Shown one piece after another: positions 56,101 to 64,000 of a stretch of 64,000 bases of DNA. The notes under the pieces were generated by a model. That model did no database searches. It saw only the letters and a program-made list of their open reading frames with translations, and was not told the DNA's origin. The position numbers and the translations under genes are program-made. The number at the start of each line of letters is the position of its first letter. Positions within the stretch are counted from its first letter, which is position 1. This DNA comes from Thalassomonas viridans (GTDB taxonomy: Bacteria > Pseudomonadota > Gammaproteobacteria > Enterobacterales > Alteromonadaceae). The stretch lies in assembly GCF_000948985.2 (NCBI RefSeq), contig NZ_CP059733.1:3844001-3908000 (forward strand), in the 5' to 3' direction.

Positions 56101-56973
56101 CTGGAAATCAGCTATCAGCTCCAGGCCCAGAACCAGGGCGGCGAAGTGACCAAAAACTATTTCGACCATGCCGACAGCGCCCAGGATTACGCCAAAGCCG
56201 GCGTCGGCCTGGTGGCGGAGAATAATAATGACGGCGCCGACCTGGCATTGCGGTTATCGGGCTTTTCCGGCAACTGGGTGGAAGGGGTCTATGCACTGGG
56301 GAACGTCAAAGGCAGCTTTAACCGCAATGCAAGCGCCCTGGACGGTCCGTTCGAAAACCTGCTGTTTGGCATAAATGTCGATGACGGTGAAACGCCCGCG
56401 CCACTCTCTCTGCTCACCGGCCAGGATATGCGCGCCGATACAAACGATGCCTGCACCACCAACACAGATCCGGCCACCGACTGCAATGCCAAGCAACTGA
56501 CCGGCACGGCCAACATACGTTTTGGCCGCTGGTTTGTGGAAAATAACTTTGGTCCGGAAACCGCAAACCTGCCTCTGGTGATGTCGGTGCAGTACTGGGA
56601 CGGGGCCAATTTCATCACCAACCCCGACGACAGCTGCACCTCCTATAACGGCGAAACCGCCAATAACTATGCCTTTGACAACACCAGCCTTAATCCGGCC
56701 CTGGCTGCTAACCCGGGCATAGTGGCCACCACAGGCACCGGGATTTTCCTTAACGGCAGCAACAGCAACGCGCCGCTGATGTTAATGGCTCCCGGCGCAG
56801 ACAATGTCGGTAATATTCATTACATTTATGGCGGCAGTAATGACGTAACCCCCGCCTGGCTAAAATATGACTGGGACGGCGACAACAGCCATGACGATAA
56901 CCCTAAGGGCCTGGCCAGTTTTGGTTATTTCCGCGGCAATGACCGCATTATTTCCTGGCGCGAGGCTTTTTAG
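53197..56973 (+). CDS. MshQ-like DUF6701 surface protein 2
   Basis: A 1258-aa paralogue of the preceding protein. Signal peptide 1-21 (ending LLA). The N-terminal part has a beta-solenoid-like stretch (about 85-190, AVLYFSGNVSIDKTTLINAG), and a second similar one lies at about 415-555 (TFNAGTYWFDLLEIKNSTQ). Modules beginning HHYEIIHDGSGSTC (about 207) and HHYQIIHENEGLTC (about 569) duplicate the module in protein 1. The C-terminal DUF6701 half (IGRFVPDHFTLF, GWCGAGDPN, KNYFDHADSA, FGRWFVENNFGPE, PAWLKYDWD) is close to protein 1. It is 171 bp downstream on the same strand, preceded by AAGGAAGAAAGGA. Tandem duplication followed by N-terminal domain exchange explains the pair. Confidence 0.85.
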   Translation: MPFRLLLLLILALLPFHRLLATECSAVFTSSQSFNVNGSSTINNSNQCNSSSCISPPTFTPVALPAISPSGAFNSTSVSNGSFEYTSWGLPKESTITYTGSSNGTAVLYFSGNVSIDKTTLINAGGDPANVMLVVYGNLTIDKDSQINAHVYVAGSASLQKDITFNGALAVAGSLSVDKDGSYNFDPSDVTEIVAPGFCDVTASTVHHYEIIHDGSGSTCAAETVTVKACLDAACASLSTDTISLDFQANSVTKSSPSFTGSTTFTFTHTTAETLTLSVANPSATPNNVLVCDSGGGNSCDISFTTTGCVNTCSSYFPGAVQGNDGGSSLTFKDTGQVLQDAGNIFAFPSLNDETSGSHNTCGSTDCSVSNTTVSAFTLSSFETTSSSTKIDLSGGSSTIGPGGDYAVTELEEVKLSSNANATFLATASDYKITKGLFNDNSVITFNAGTYWFDLLEIKNSTQVIINGPVVIYVNQAFKIEDDSQVNVGGVAKNLVFIGYQQINLKGDVQAKAVLYGASQDVLLEDNARLNGVISANGTLEIKGTSAVTYEDIAGLTIEGLCEDAAADIHHYQIIHENEGLTCAEEEITINACEVADCSVLSSQNVTMDVYAGTKKIADSLTFQGTSTFTFTYVLAETISLSLDNATPNASNALECSYSNCEITFTDAEFTFSTITNQVAGVEFADIVLTATKSKRAGAGFSCISDDTFVSKTVTIDLAQENIAPSGTGGLSFTLNSDATSLAKYPSFTAVDLVFDADAKAVIPKPNYKDAGQIRLQASYDSGGTDISGASNSFWVRPDALTLSAASGGTELNATTVSASPTHKAGADFDLNVTAVNADGDTTQNYAPGQIQLKLERTGPTSGSNEGNFTYAAGNSLPTSLSPAFTDVTLTAFSFGGSGYSGAKYSDVGLLNLDVQDTSYGDGSMTISASAIDIGRFVPDHFTLFSSQVSGWCGAGDPNNFVYMDQPELEISYQLQAQNQGGEVTKNYFDHADSAQDYAKAGVGLVAENNNDGADLALRLSGFSGNWVEGVYALGNVKGSFNRNASALDGPFENLLFGINVDDGETPAPLSLLTGQDMRADTNDACTTNTDPATDCNAKQLTGTANIRFGRWFVENNFGPETANLPLVMSVQYWDGANFITNPDDSCTSYNGETANNYAFDNTSLNPALAANPGIVATTGTGIFLNGSNSNAPLMLMAPGADNVGNIHYIYGGSNDVTPAWLKYDWDGDNSHDDNPKGLASFGYFRGNDRIISWREAF

Positions 56974-56990
56974 CCGCCTGCAAACCGGGA

Positions 56991-57827
56991 TTAAATCACC
57001 TGCAGCGCCTTAAGGTGTGCCTTCACCAGCCCGGGGCGCTTTTGCTGTACCTCGGCAAAGGTTCTGCCCTCAAGGTTAAAGGCGAAATAAAAAGTGCCCC
57101 GGTTATTTTCAACAAAGCCCACATACCAGCCGATATAGACGCCTTCGCCTATGGAGCCCGTGCCGGTTTTGGCAAAAAGCTGGTAACGGCTTCCTTCTTC
57201 AACAAACATCAGATCTTTTAAGCTGCCTATGCTCGCCTGCGACAGGGCAAACTCATTGTTTTTCAGCGCCCGTAAAAAATACACCTGCTCCAGGGCGGAT
57301 ATTTTCAAGCTGCCGTTCAGCCAGAAATTGTCCAGTCCCGAGCTGATATCCAGATTGCCGTAGCGGAATTTCTGCATCATGGCCGCCATTTTCGCGGCGC
57401 CGATCTCCATTGCCAGTTGCCGGTACACCGGCACCACGGAATGTTTAAAGGCGCTTTTTAAATGATGCTGTTTCAGCCAGGATTTCGGCCACCAGTTTTG
57501 CCCGGGGTATTTCTCCTTGTCATAGCTAAGCGGCTGATAAATACTGCTCACGACGCCGGTTTCCAGCGCTATCATGGAATTGGTGATTTTAAAACTTGAA
57601 TAAGGGGACATGGCAACCGCTGCCCTGTCAGGGTTTATCTGAATAAGTTTTTCCTGCCCTCTTTTCCCCATATCTGCGCCATCGCTCAGCAACACGAAAG
57701 TACATTGGTTTTTAGGATCATCACAGGGAAGTTCTGCAGGCGTTTTCGCCTGGCTAACATTGGAAGTTGCAACCATCACACTCAAGGCGGCAACAAAAAA
57801 CTGGGGGGCCAATCGGAACCGGAACAA
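56991..57827 (-). CDS. Class D (OXA-type) beta-lactamase family protein
   Basis: A 278-aa exported serine hydrolase with all class D motifs: Ser77-x-x-Lys80 (PYSSFKI, where STFK is usual), Ser130-Val-Val, Tyr156-Gly-Asn (FRYGNLDIS), FWLNGSLKISALEQ, Lys220-Thr-Gly and the GWYVG strand (233-237). Signal peptide MFRFRLAPQFFVAALSVM ending SQA. The TTG start at 57827 follows AAGGAAAG at good spacing. It is likely an intrinsic chromosomal OXA enzyme; there is no integron, IS or resistance context. Sequence motifs cannot say whether it hydrolyses carbapenems. Confidence 0.9.
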   Translation of the reverse strand: MFRFRLAPQFFVAALSVMVATSNVSQAKTPAELPCDDPKNQCTFVLLSDGADMGKRGQEKLIQINPDRAAVAMSPYSSFKITNSMIALETGVVSSIYQPLSYDKEKYPGQNWWPKSWLKQHHLKSAFKHSVVPVYRQLAMEIGAAKMAAMMQKFRYGNLDISSGLDNFWLNGSLKISALEQVYFLRALKNNEFALSQASIGSLKDLMFVEEGSRYQLFAKTGTGSIGEGVYIGWYVGFVENNRGTFYFAFNLEGRTFAEVQQKRPGLVKAHLKALQVI

Positions 57828-57872
57828 AATACTTTCCTTCTTTTATTATTTTTTACAGGAAGAGAGCCATTA

Positions 57873-57913
57873 AAATAAAACCGGATTTCGCTCTCTCCTC
57901 AAAATCCGGCTTT
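57873..57913 (-). terminator. Terminator of pdsO
   Basis: CCGGATTT (57881-57888) and AAATCCGG (57902-57909) form an 8-bp stem; on the minus strand TTTTATTTT follows. It separates pdsO from the beta-lactamase gene, so those two are probably not one operon. Confidence 0.75.
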
Positions 57914-58037
57914 CACATAACATTTAATTACTTTTAGTCACTTTAGGAATAAGATGTTAACTCTAACATATTCGGCTATTTCCAGCCCGGCCTCACCTCC
58001 TTAATATCAGATTGATAGCTTTACCTTGTCACAGAGA

Positions 58038-58841
58038 TCAGTTTTTAGCAGTTTGCTCTACATTCTGGTGCAGTTTCACCACCACGCGGCGGTCATAGAA
58101 GCTGACTTCTTTTTCGGCACTGGCCACCACAGGGCTGTTTTCACCATGGGCATAGGTCTGGATACGGCTTCCTGTGACGCCCAGGGCCACCAGGGCATTT
58201 TTCACCGAATCCACCCGGGCCACGGACAAGTTGTGGTTTAAGGTTTCATCCCCCTGCATATCGGTATAACCGGAAAGATCTATCGACAAGCCGGGAGAGC
58301 GCTTCAGCAGGTTGGCCAGGGCCGCTATCTGCTCCCGGTAATGGGGGGCAATCTCACTGGAGCCGGTGGAAAACTGCAGGCTCATCAACAGGTTTTCCGC
58401 CTGCAGCTGGCCGGTTGCCCGGTAGCTTTGCTCAAGCGCCAGCAGCTCCGCCTGATAGGCCTGCTCCGCCTGTTCCAGCTTACGGTTAAGGGCCATCAAA
58501 CTGTGCTCCTGCTCCTGTTTTTGCTCAGACAGGGCAAGTTCCAGCTGGTCCACTTCTTCGGTGGCGTTGATGTTTTTGGCGATAAAAGTACCGGCAATAC
58601 CGGTAATAAAGGCGCCGGCAGGACCGCCGAATATTGCCCCTACCACCATACCGGTACCCAGGCCGACCTCTTCACGCACTTTGGCCGACTCCTGTAATTC
58701 TTCCTGGCTTTTAAGCGTGCCGGCATAACTGTTGGCGCTGATTAGCGGCGCACAGCTTAATGCTCCGATAAGCAGCATATTGATCATTTTGCCTTTAGCG
58801 GCGAATTTGCGGTTTGGGTTTGAAATCATTGTCTTGTTCAT
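58038..58841 (-). CDS. pdsO: Sortase-associated OmpA-like protein PdsO
   Basis: A 267-aa envelope protein. After a signal sequence (about 1-41, ending SYA) comes a glycine-zipper segment (about 60-88, GMVVGAIFGGPAGAFITGIA), a Gln/Glu-rich coiled coil (about 95-145) and an OmpA C-terminal peptidoglycan-binding domain (LMSLQFSTGSSEIAPHY, IDLSGYTDMQGDETLN, NLSVARVDSVKNAL). This layout is that of PdsO of the proteobacterial dedicated sortase system. AGGAC precedes ATG. It is divergent from pdsR-pdsS, as expected. No sortase or target gene follows it. Confidence 0.85.
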   Translation of the reverse strand: MNKTMISNPNRKFAAKGKMINMLLIGALSCAPLISANSYAGTLKSQEELQESAKVREEVGLGTGMVVGAIFGGPAGAFITGIAGTFIAKNINATEEVDQLELALSEQKQEQEHSLMALNRKLEQAEQAYQAELLALEQSYRATGQLQAENLLMSLQFSTGSSEIAPHYREQIAALANLLKRSPGLSIDLSGYTDMQGDETLNHNLSVARVDSVKNALVALGVTGSRIQTYAHGENSPVVASAEKEVSFYDRRVVVKLHQNVEQTAKN

Positions 58842-59064
58842 AATAGTGTCCTGTTGTGAGTTTCATTCGTGCTTTGCTTGATGACTAGTATTAAACGGCA
58901 TAAAAACGACACGGGGCGGACGCAAAAAAGGCAATTTGCCGGGAAAATGTGGCAACAAAATGGCAATTTCAATAAAACAGCGCACAGAGAAAAATTTTTC
59001 GTTATAGTGACCCCATAAAATGGCCCGCCCCGCAGTGAAAATAGAGAAAGCAAAAGAGAAAGCA

Positions 59065-59781
59065 ATGAGCAAACGTATAGCCATAGTAGAAGATGAAGCA
59101 GCGATCCGGGAAAACTATGCCGACGTGCTGCGCACCCAGGGATACCAAGTGCAAACTTATGAAAACCGCGAAACCGCCACCGCAGCCTTTAGCCTGCGCC
59201 TGCCCCATTTAGTGATTTTGGATATAGGGTTGGAGCAGGAATACGACGGCGGCTTTACCCTGTGCCAGTGGCTCAGGGGCTTGTCGAAAACCTTGCCGAT
59301 TATTTTCCTCACCGCCCGGGACAACGACTTTGATACCGTTTCCGGGCTTAGAATGGGCGCGGATGACTATTTAACCAAAGACATCAGCCTGCCCCATTTA
59401 AGCGCTCGCATCGCCGCCCTGTTCCGCCGCCAGGATGCCCTGGACCTGCCCACCCAGCAAGAGCACCTACTGGTGTCCGGGCCGCTGAGCATCGACAGCC
59501 AGCGCATGACCATTGCCTGGCAGCAGCAAACCGTAGATCTGACGGTAACCGAATTCTGGATGGTATTCGCCCTAGCCAAACACCCAGGCCACGTCAAAAA
59601 TCGCCAGCAGCTGATGCAGGACTCGAAAATTTATGTCGACGACAGCACCATCACCTCCCATATCAAACGTATCCGCAAAAAGTTTATGCGTATCGATGCG
59701 GAATTTGACTGCATCGAAACCGTCTACGGTATGGGTTATCGCTGGAACGATCCCAAACATACCGGCCCGGAAGAGGATTAA
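59065..59781 (+). CDS. pdsR: Proteobacterial dedicated sortase system response regulator
   Basis: A 238-aa OmpR/PhoB-type regulator. Receiver domain: acidic pocket EDE (9-11), phosphoacceptor Asp53 (VILDIGLE), Thr in FLTARDN, and Lys in YLTKD. The winged-helix DNA-binding domain lies at about 125-230 (VDLTVTEFWMVFALAKHPG, SHIKRIRKKF, GMGYRW). ATG at 59065 is preceded by GAGAAAG; the upstream ATG at 59020 lacks a ribosome site. It is followed by pdsS after 5 bp. Matches the marine sortase regulator family in form; target genes are unknown here. Confidence 0.87.
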   Translation: MSKRIAIVEDEAAIRENYADVLRTQGYQVQTYENRETATAAFSLRLPHLVILDIGLEQEYDGGFTLCQWLRGLSKTLPIIFLTARDNDFDTVSGLRMGADDYLTKDISLPHLSARIAALFRRQDALDLPTQQEHLLVSGPLSIDSQRMTIAWQQQTVDLTVTEFWMVFALAKHPGHVKNRQQLMQDSKIYVDDSTITSHIKRIRKKFMRIDAEFDCIETVYGMGYRWNDPKHTGPEED

Positions 59782-59786
59782 CGGCT

Positions 59787-61961
59787 TTGAAGATGCCTTT
59801 TCGCTTTGGCCTGCGCGGTAAACTGTTTTTACTTTCCACCTTTTTGTTTTCCATCCCCTGGTTCGGTTACCAGTATGTCTGGGAAATGGAGAAATATTTA
59901 CGTTACGGCCAGGAGCAAACCCTGGTAGGCACGGCACGCGCCCTGGCCACCACATTGCACGACCGGCCGAATTTGTTTAACAGCCACGCCAGCTTTCTGC
60001 CCAGCGTGGAAAAAGGCCGGGACCTGTACGGCTACCAGCTGAAAAATCCCATTCGCCTCGACGGCCAGTACCGGGACTGGCCCAACTTTACCAGCCGCGC
60101 CCATGAATACGGCGCCGACCACCTCCTGTACCGGGACGCGAAATCAACAACCGCCGATGCCCTGACCATGGACTTTAAAACCACCCTGGGCAAGTACGAC
60201 AAATACCTGTACCTGTTCTTTAATATTACCGACGACAAGGTGGTTTACCGCGCGAAAAACATGATCAATATCGACCGGAATGATCACCTGGAGCTGGCCT
60301 TTGTCGATGAAACCGGCAAATTCAGCCGTTACCTGGTCAGCAATAAAAAACCCGGCTGGCTCGATACCTACCGCATTACCGACCTGGAAAACGGCATTCC
60401 CGTGGTGACCCCGCAAATCCAGGGACAATGGCTGGATACGCCACAGGGCTACAACATAGAACTGCGCGTTCCCCTGTCTATGGTGGGGGATAAAATCGCT
60501 TTCGCGGTGCATGATGTCGACCAGGAACAGGGCAAAGTGCTCAATACCGTCGGCTCGGCGGATCCCCGCTTTGCCAAAACCTTAGGCACGGTGCTGGTGC
60601 CTTCCCCGGAAATCGAACGTATCGTACGCAGCATGCGTTATACCAATTCCAGCATCTGGGTGGTGGACCAACACCACAGGGTACTGGCTACCGCCGGTGA
60701 CATCCGCCAGGCCGCCGGGGTCTGGCATAAAAAGAGCGCCGGCAGTGACAGTAACAGCTGGTGGCGCAACTTAGAGCAAAAATGGCTGATCCCGCTGTAT
60801 TACATGGTGCTGACCCGGCCACCGAGCGATTTTATCGACCAGCTGTATGACGCCAGCAACCTGACCGGCAAACATATCGTCGGCGCCCTCCAGGGGGCAG
60901 CCACCTCACAGTGGCGCCTGACCCAAGACCAGCAGGCGGTGATCTTATCCGCCGCCTACCCTATTTTTATCAATAATCAGGTGCAGGGGGCGGTTATTGT
61001 CGAGGAAACCACCAACGGCATACGTACCCTGAGGAACCGGGCGCTGGAGAAATTGTTCAGCTCGATCCTGGCCATTATGCTGCTCGGCGCGGTGGCATTT
61101 TTCCTGTTTGCCTCACGCATTTCCAGCCGCATCCGCACCTTAAGGAACCAGGCGGAGCAGGCCATCGACGAACACGGCCGCATCAAGCAGGCGCTGCCGC
61201 TATCAACCACCAATGATGAAATCGGCGACCTGTCCCGCAGCTTTACCACGGCGGTGAACCGCTTAAGCCAGTACAACCATTACCTGGAAAACATGTCGTC
61301 ACGCCTGTCCCACGAACTGAGGACGCCGATTGCCGTGGTGCGGACCTCGCTGGAGAACCTTTCGATGCAGACCATGCCGGACATGGCGTCCGCCTATATC
61401 GACCGGGCGCAGTCAGGGATCACCCGCCTCAACCTGATCTTAACCAATATGAGCGAAGCCACCCGCATCGAGCAGATGCTGCATACCACGGAAAAAATCG
61501 AGTTTGATTTTAGTCAGTTATTAAAGGGCTGCGTCCAGGGTTACCAGCAAATCTACCCTAAGGTCGGCTTTACCATTAACGACGGCGAACCGCTTAAAGG
61601 CCTGAATTTTCTCGGCTCCCCGGAGCATATTGCCCAGCTGCTGGATAAGGTGGTGGCCAATGCGGTGGAATTTACCCGCGACAGCAAGGTAGAGCTTGCC
61701 GTGCGTGAGGAAAAGTCCCAGCTGATATTAACCATCAGCAACAACGGCGAATTGCTGCCGGAGCAGATGCAGGAACGCCTGTTTGATTCCATGGTATCGG
61801 TAAGGTCTTCGAAAAAGCAGGAACAGCCGCATTTGGGCCTGGGTTTATATATCGCCCGGTTAATCTGTGAATTCCACCAGGGCAAGATCAGCGCCAGCAA
61901 CCATCATGACCCGGACGGGGTAACCGTCACCATCAGCTTGCCGTTAGGCGCGAAAAGCTGA
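59787..61961 (+). CDS. pdsS: Proteobacterial dedicated sortase system histidine kinase
   Basis: A 724-aa membrane sensor kinase. TM1 at about 11-30, a large periplasmic domain with a CBM9-like stretch (about 85-255: IRLDGQYRDWPNF, YLYLFFNITDDKVVY, GYNIELRVPLSMVGD), TM2 at about 422-440, HAMP, H-box SRLSHELRTPIAVV with His509, and an ATPase domain (NAVEFTRD, HLGLGLYIARLICEFHQG). TTG at 59787 fits GAGG spacing; ATG at 59793 is an alternative. The carbohydrate-binding-like sensor suggests it watches a glycan or envelope ligand. Its terminal stop lies in an 18-bp tandem repeat. Confidence 0.87.
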   Translation: MKMPFRFGLRGKLFLLSTFLFSIPWFGYQYVWEMEKYLRYGQEQTLVGTARALATTLHDRPNLFNSHASFLPSVEKGRDLYGYQLKNPIRLDGQYRDWPNFTSRAHEYGADHLLYRDAKSTTADALTMDFKTTLGKYDKYLYLFFNITDDKVVYRAKNMINIDRNDHLELAFVDETGKFSRYLVSNKKPGWLDTYRITDLENGIPVVTPQIQGQWLDTPQGYNIELRVPLSMVGDKIAFAVHDVDQEQGKVLNTVGSADPRFAKTLGTVLVPSPEIERIVRSMRYTNSSIWVVDQHHRVLATAGDIRQAAGVWHKKSAGSDSNSWWRNLEQKWLIPLYYMVLTRPPSDFIDQLYDASNLTGKHIVGALQGAATSQWRLTQDQQAVILSAAYPIFINNQVQGAVIVEETTNGIRTLRNRALEKLFSSILAIMLLGAVAFFLFASRISSRIRTLRNQAEQAIDEHGRIKQALPLSTTNDEIGDLSRSFTTAVNRLSQYNHYLENMSSRLSHELRTPIAVVRTSLENLSMQTMPDMASAYIDRAQSGITRLNLILTNMSEATRIEQMLHTTEKIEFDFSQLLKGCVQGYQQIYPKVGFTINDGEPLKGLNFLGSPEHIAQLLDKVVANAVEFTRDSKVELAVREEKSQLILTISNNGELLPEQMQERLFDSMVSVRSSKKQEQPHLGLGLYIARLICEFHQGKISASNHHDPDGVTVTISLPLGAKS

Positions 61962-61989
61962 TGCAGCTAGCAAAGCTGATGCAACCAGC
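61954..61989. repeat. 18-bp tandem duplication at the pdsS stop
   Basis: AAAGCTGATGCAGCTAGC (61954-61971) is followed directly by AAAGCTGATGCAACCAGC (61972-61989), 16 of 18 identical. The first copy contains the pdsS stop TGA (61959-61961). Confidence 0.75.
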
Positions 61990-61997
61990 AAAGCAAA

Positions 61998-62018
61998 GGG
62001 GATGCTGAAAACATCCCC
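61998..62018. terminator. Stem-loop between pdsS and the molybdenum hydroxylase gene
   Basis: GGGGATG and CATCCCC form a 7-bp stem with a 7-nt loop, followed by CTTGTTATTT. It lies between convergent genes. Confidence 0.65.
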
Positions 62019-62071
62019 CTTGTTATTTACCAGCTTAAGCTATTTATCCGCTTCTGCCTGCCCTTAGGGCA

Positions 62072-64000
62072 TTAAACAGATAACGGCTTCATCGGCAGGT
62101 CGCGGTAGCGTTTGCCACTGGCGGCAAAAATGGCATTGCTTAATGCCGGCGCAAACGGTGCCACCCCGGGTTCACCTAAACCTGTCGGTTTATGATCTGA
62201 CTCTACAATATGCACGGCAACTTCCGGCATATCCGAGATACGCATCACAGGATAATCGTGGAAGTTGGAGTTAACCACGGCCCCGTCCTTAAAGCTGATT
62301 TCCGTGCTCAGCGCCAGAGACATGCCCATGACCACGGCCCCTTCCATTTGCGCGGTCGCGCCGTCGACATTGAGCACCTGGCCGCAATCTATGGCGCAAT
62401 CCACCTTCAGCACCTTGATATCATCGCCGTCGACTGCAACCCGCACCGCCATGGCGACATAGGAATTAAAGCTGTAATGTACCGCCAGGCCAATGCCCTG
62501 CCCCTTGGGCAGCTTATTGCGCTGATCCCAGCCGGCTTTTTTCGCCGCCAGGGCCAGTACCCCTTTCGAGCGTGCCGCCCGCTCTTTTTGCCTGTCGTTG
62601 ATATTGCTGCTGTCGTCATAAAGCTGGTTGAGAAAATCAAAGGTGTTTTTTTCCGCCTTATGGGCCAGCTCGTCGGCAAAGGTGCCAAAGGCAAAACCGT
62701 AGAAAATGGCATAAACCGCCCGGTACCAGCCGATACGGGTATGGGCTTTGGCTTCACCGCTTTCGGCGCGGAAATTCTCTACCGCAAACGGATGGTTGGC
62801 AACATCTTCCAGGCTGCCCTTCGACGCCCGATCCAGCGAGGGATTAAATAACGACCCTATGGAAGGAAAAGCGGCGCGGTGCAGCCAGCCGGTCACTTTG
62901 CCGTTTTCATCCAATGAGGCCTCAATATGCTGGGCGCTGGTGGAATGGTAATAGCCGGTGCGCATATCTTCTTCACGCGACCAGATCAATTGGATCGGCA
63001 TCTTCATCTGCCGGGAGATCACCGCCGCTTCATGCACATAATCGCACTTAAACTTGCGGCCAAAGGCGCCCCCCGCCATAGTGACATGCACCAGGATATC
63101 TTTAGGATCCCGTTTCAGGTACTGACCCAGCACTTTTTGGATATCCGCCGGACTCTGGGTCGCGGCCCAGACTTCGCAGCTGTCTTCCTGTACCCAGACG
63201 ACACTGGCATTGGGCTCCATAGGGGAATGGGATAAATGGCCGCCGGTATAGGTGGCGCTGAATTTTTGCTTAGCTTTGGCAAATGCCTGGTCGATATCCC
63301 CCCGTTCATGGGTAAGCTGTGCCGGTTTCTCAACATTGGCCACCAGCTGCTGCTTATACGCTTTGGTGTTGTAGACCTGGTTTTCCCCAAGATCCCAGCT
63401 GATTTTCAGCTTTTTCAGGGCCTGCTGCGCCGTCCAGCTGTTGTCCGCCACCACGGCGACCCCGCCGATAGAGCCGTAAGGCACGTCGAAACGGGGAATT
63501 TCCACCACGCCGAGCACACCTTTAACTTTTAGCGCCCCGGTTTTATCCAGGCTTTTCAGTTTGCCGCCCAATACCGGACAATGGGTTATGGCTGCGTATT
63601 TCAGGCCGGGAAGTTTGGTATCAACACCGTAGGTACGCTTACCGACCACGACCTCGTCCTGATCATGGCGCGCCAGCGCATGGCCGATATAGCGGAATTC
63701 CTCTTTGCTTTTCAATGCCGGGTTTTCAGGCACCGGCATATTGGCGGCGATAATGGCCAGCTCGCCATAGGCAAGTTTTTGCTTATTCAGTTTGTTATGG
63801 ACAAAATGTGACCGGGCATAACAATTATCCGCCGAAGTTTTCCAGACCTTGGCCGCCGCGGCAATCAGCATTGCTTTGGCAGCCGCCCCGGCTTCGCGCA
63901 TCGGCTGGTACATGCGTACTATACTGGCGGAGCCGCCGGTGGCCTGGGGACCGTATTTATCTTCATTGCCGTCCGCCTGCTCGATACGCACCCGCGACCA
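62072..64000 (-). CDS. Molybdopterin-dependent hydroxylase, IorB-like large subunit (partial)
   Basis: The C-terminal 642 codons of a large molybdenum hydroxylase subunit; the N-terminus lies beyond the right edge, and the frame stays open to base 64000. It resembles isoquinoline 1-oxidoreductase beta (IorB), which oxidises N-heterocycles or aldehydes at the periplasmic side: MEPNASVVWVQEDSCEVWAATQ, MAGGAFGRKFKCDYVHEA, SREEDMRTGYYHSTS, DGDDIKVLKVDCAIDCGQVL and the terminal GEPGVAPFAPALSNAIFAA. This differs from XdhB at the left edge, which is a cytoplasmic type. The expected IorA [2Fe-2S] subunit is outside the window. Substrate unknown. Confidence 0.87.
   Translation of the reverse strand, partial: WSRVRIEQADGNEDKYGPQATGGSASIVRMYQPMREAGAAAKAMLIAAAAKVWKTSADNCYARSHFVHNKLNKQKLAYGELAIIAANMPVPENPALKSKEEFRYIGHALARHDQDEVVVGKRTYGVDTKLPGLKYAAITHCPVLGGKLKSLDKTGALKVKGVLGVVEIPRFDVPYGSIGGVAVVADNSWTAQQALKKLKISWDLGENQVYNTKAYKQQLVANVEKPAQLTHERGDIDQAFAKAKQKFSATYTGGHLSHSPMEPNASVVWVQEDSCEVWAATQSPADIQKVLGQYLKRDPKDILVHVTMAGGAFGRKFKCDYVHEAAVISRQMKMPIQLIWSREEDMRTGYYHSTSAQHIEASLDENGKVTGWLHRAAFPSIGSLFNPSLDRASKGSLEDVANHPFAVENFRAESGEAKAHTRIGWYRAVYAIFYGFAFGTFADELAHKAEKNTFDFLNQLYDDSSNINDRQKERAARSKGVLALAAKKAGWDQRNKLPKGQGIGLAVHYSFNSYVAMAVRVAVDGDDIKVLKVDCAIDCGQVLNVDGATAQMEGAVVMGMSLALSTEISFKDGAVVNSNFHDYPVMRISDMPEVAVHIVESDHKPTGLGEPGVAPFAPALSNAIFAASGKRYRDLPMKPLSV

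Noticed and set aside
62210..62851. 213-codon plus-strand frame inside the IorB-like gene
   Set aside because: Opposite-strand shadow of a well-supported gene, no domain seen.

Overview
The window reads as chromosomal DNA of a marine gammaproteobacterium. Alteromonadales, and within it a Colwelliaceae/Thalassomonas-like organism, is the best guess. This is inferred from the large Oar-type TonB receptors, the PdsO/PdsR/PdsS genes, the MshQ-like DUF6701 proteins and the PEP-CTERM signal; there is no rRNA or other formal marker, and no tRNA, CRISPR array, prophage or transposase was seen.

Region 1 (1-30.6 kb) is a nucleoside and nucleic-acid utilisation district. It holds xanthine dehydrogenase xdhAB (partial at the left edge), deoB, a TonB receptor, an aroG-type DAHP synthase, a small XapX gene, deoD, three large Oar-like TonB receptors, udk-nupC-deoC, tdk, upp, cdd-deoA, a RutR-like TetR regulator, a lipoprotein nuclease/phosphodiesterase and an exported alkaline phosphatase. 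Together they could turn extracellular nucleotides into nucleosides (nuclease, phosphatase), move them across both membranes (TonB receptors, NupC), and split them to bases and pentose phosphate (DeoD, DeoA, Cdd, DeoB, DeoC) or salvage them (Udk, Tdk, Upp). Seven intergenic 16-bp palindromes share the form TTGAC-M-N4-K-GTCAA with at most one end base changed. They lie before deoB, udk, cdd-deoA, all three Oar-like genes and the tetR gene itself. This marks a likely local regulon of the RutR-like repressor and is the most interesting system in the window.

Region 2 (30.6-41 kb) is mixed accessory content: a MITE-like inverted repeat, an alpha-oxoamine synthase, a J-domain protein, metC with a MetJ-like operator, small secreted, GFA-fold, DUF6265 and GNAT proteins, a SymE-like toxin, a periplasmic solute-binding protein and a sulfatase.

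Region 3 (41-46 kb) is a divergent SOS pair, polB and dinG, with a LexA box before polB.

Region 4 (46-62 kb) is cell-surface biology: a subtilase/VWA protein with a PEP-CTERM signal embedded in its middle, two tandem MshQ-like DUF6701 proteins, a class D beta-lactamase, and the regulatory part of the proteobacterial dedicated sortase system (pdsO, divergent pdsR-pdsS) without an adjacent sortase or target gene. The right edge cuts an isoquinoline 1-oxidoreductase beta-like molybdenum hydroxylase.
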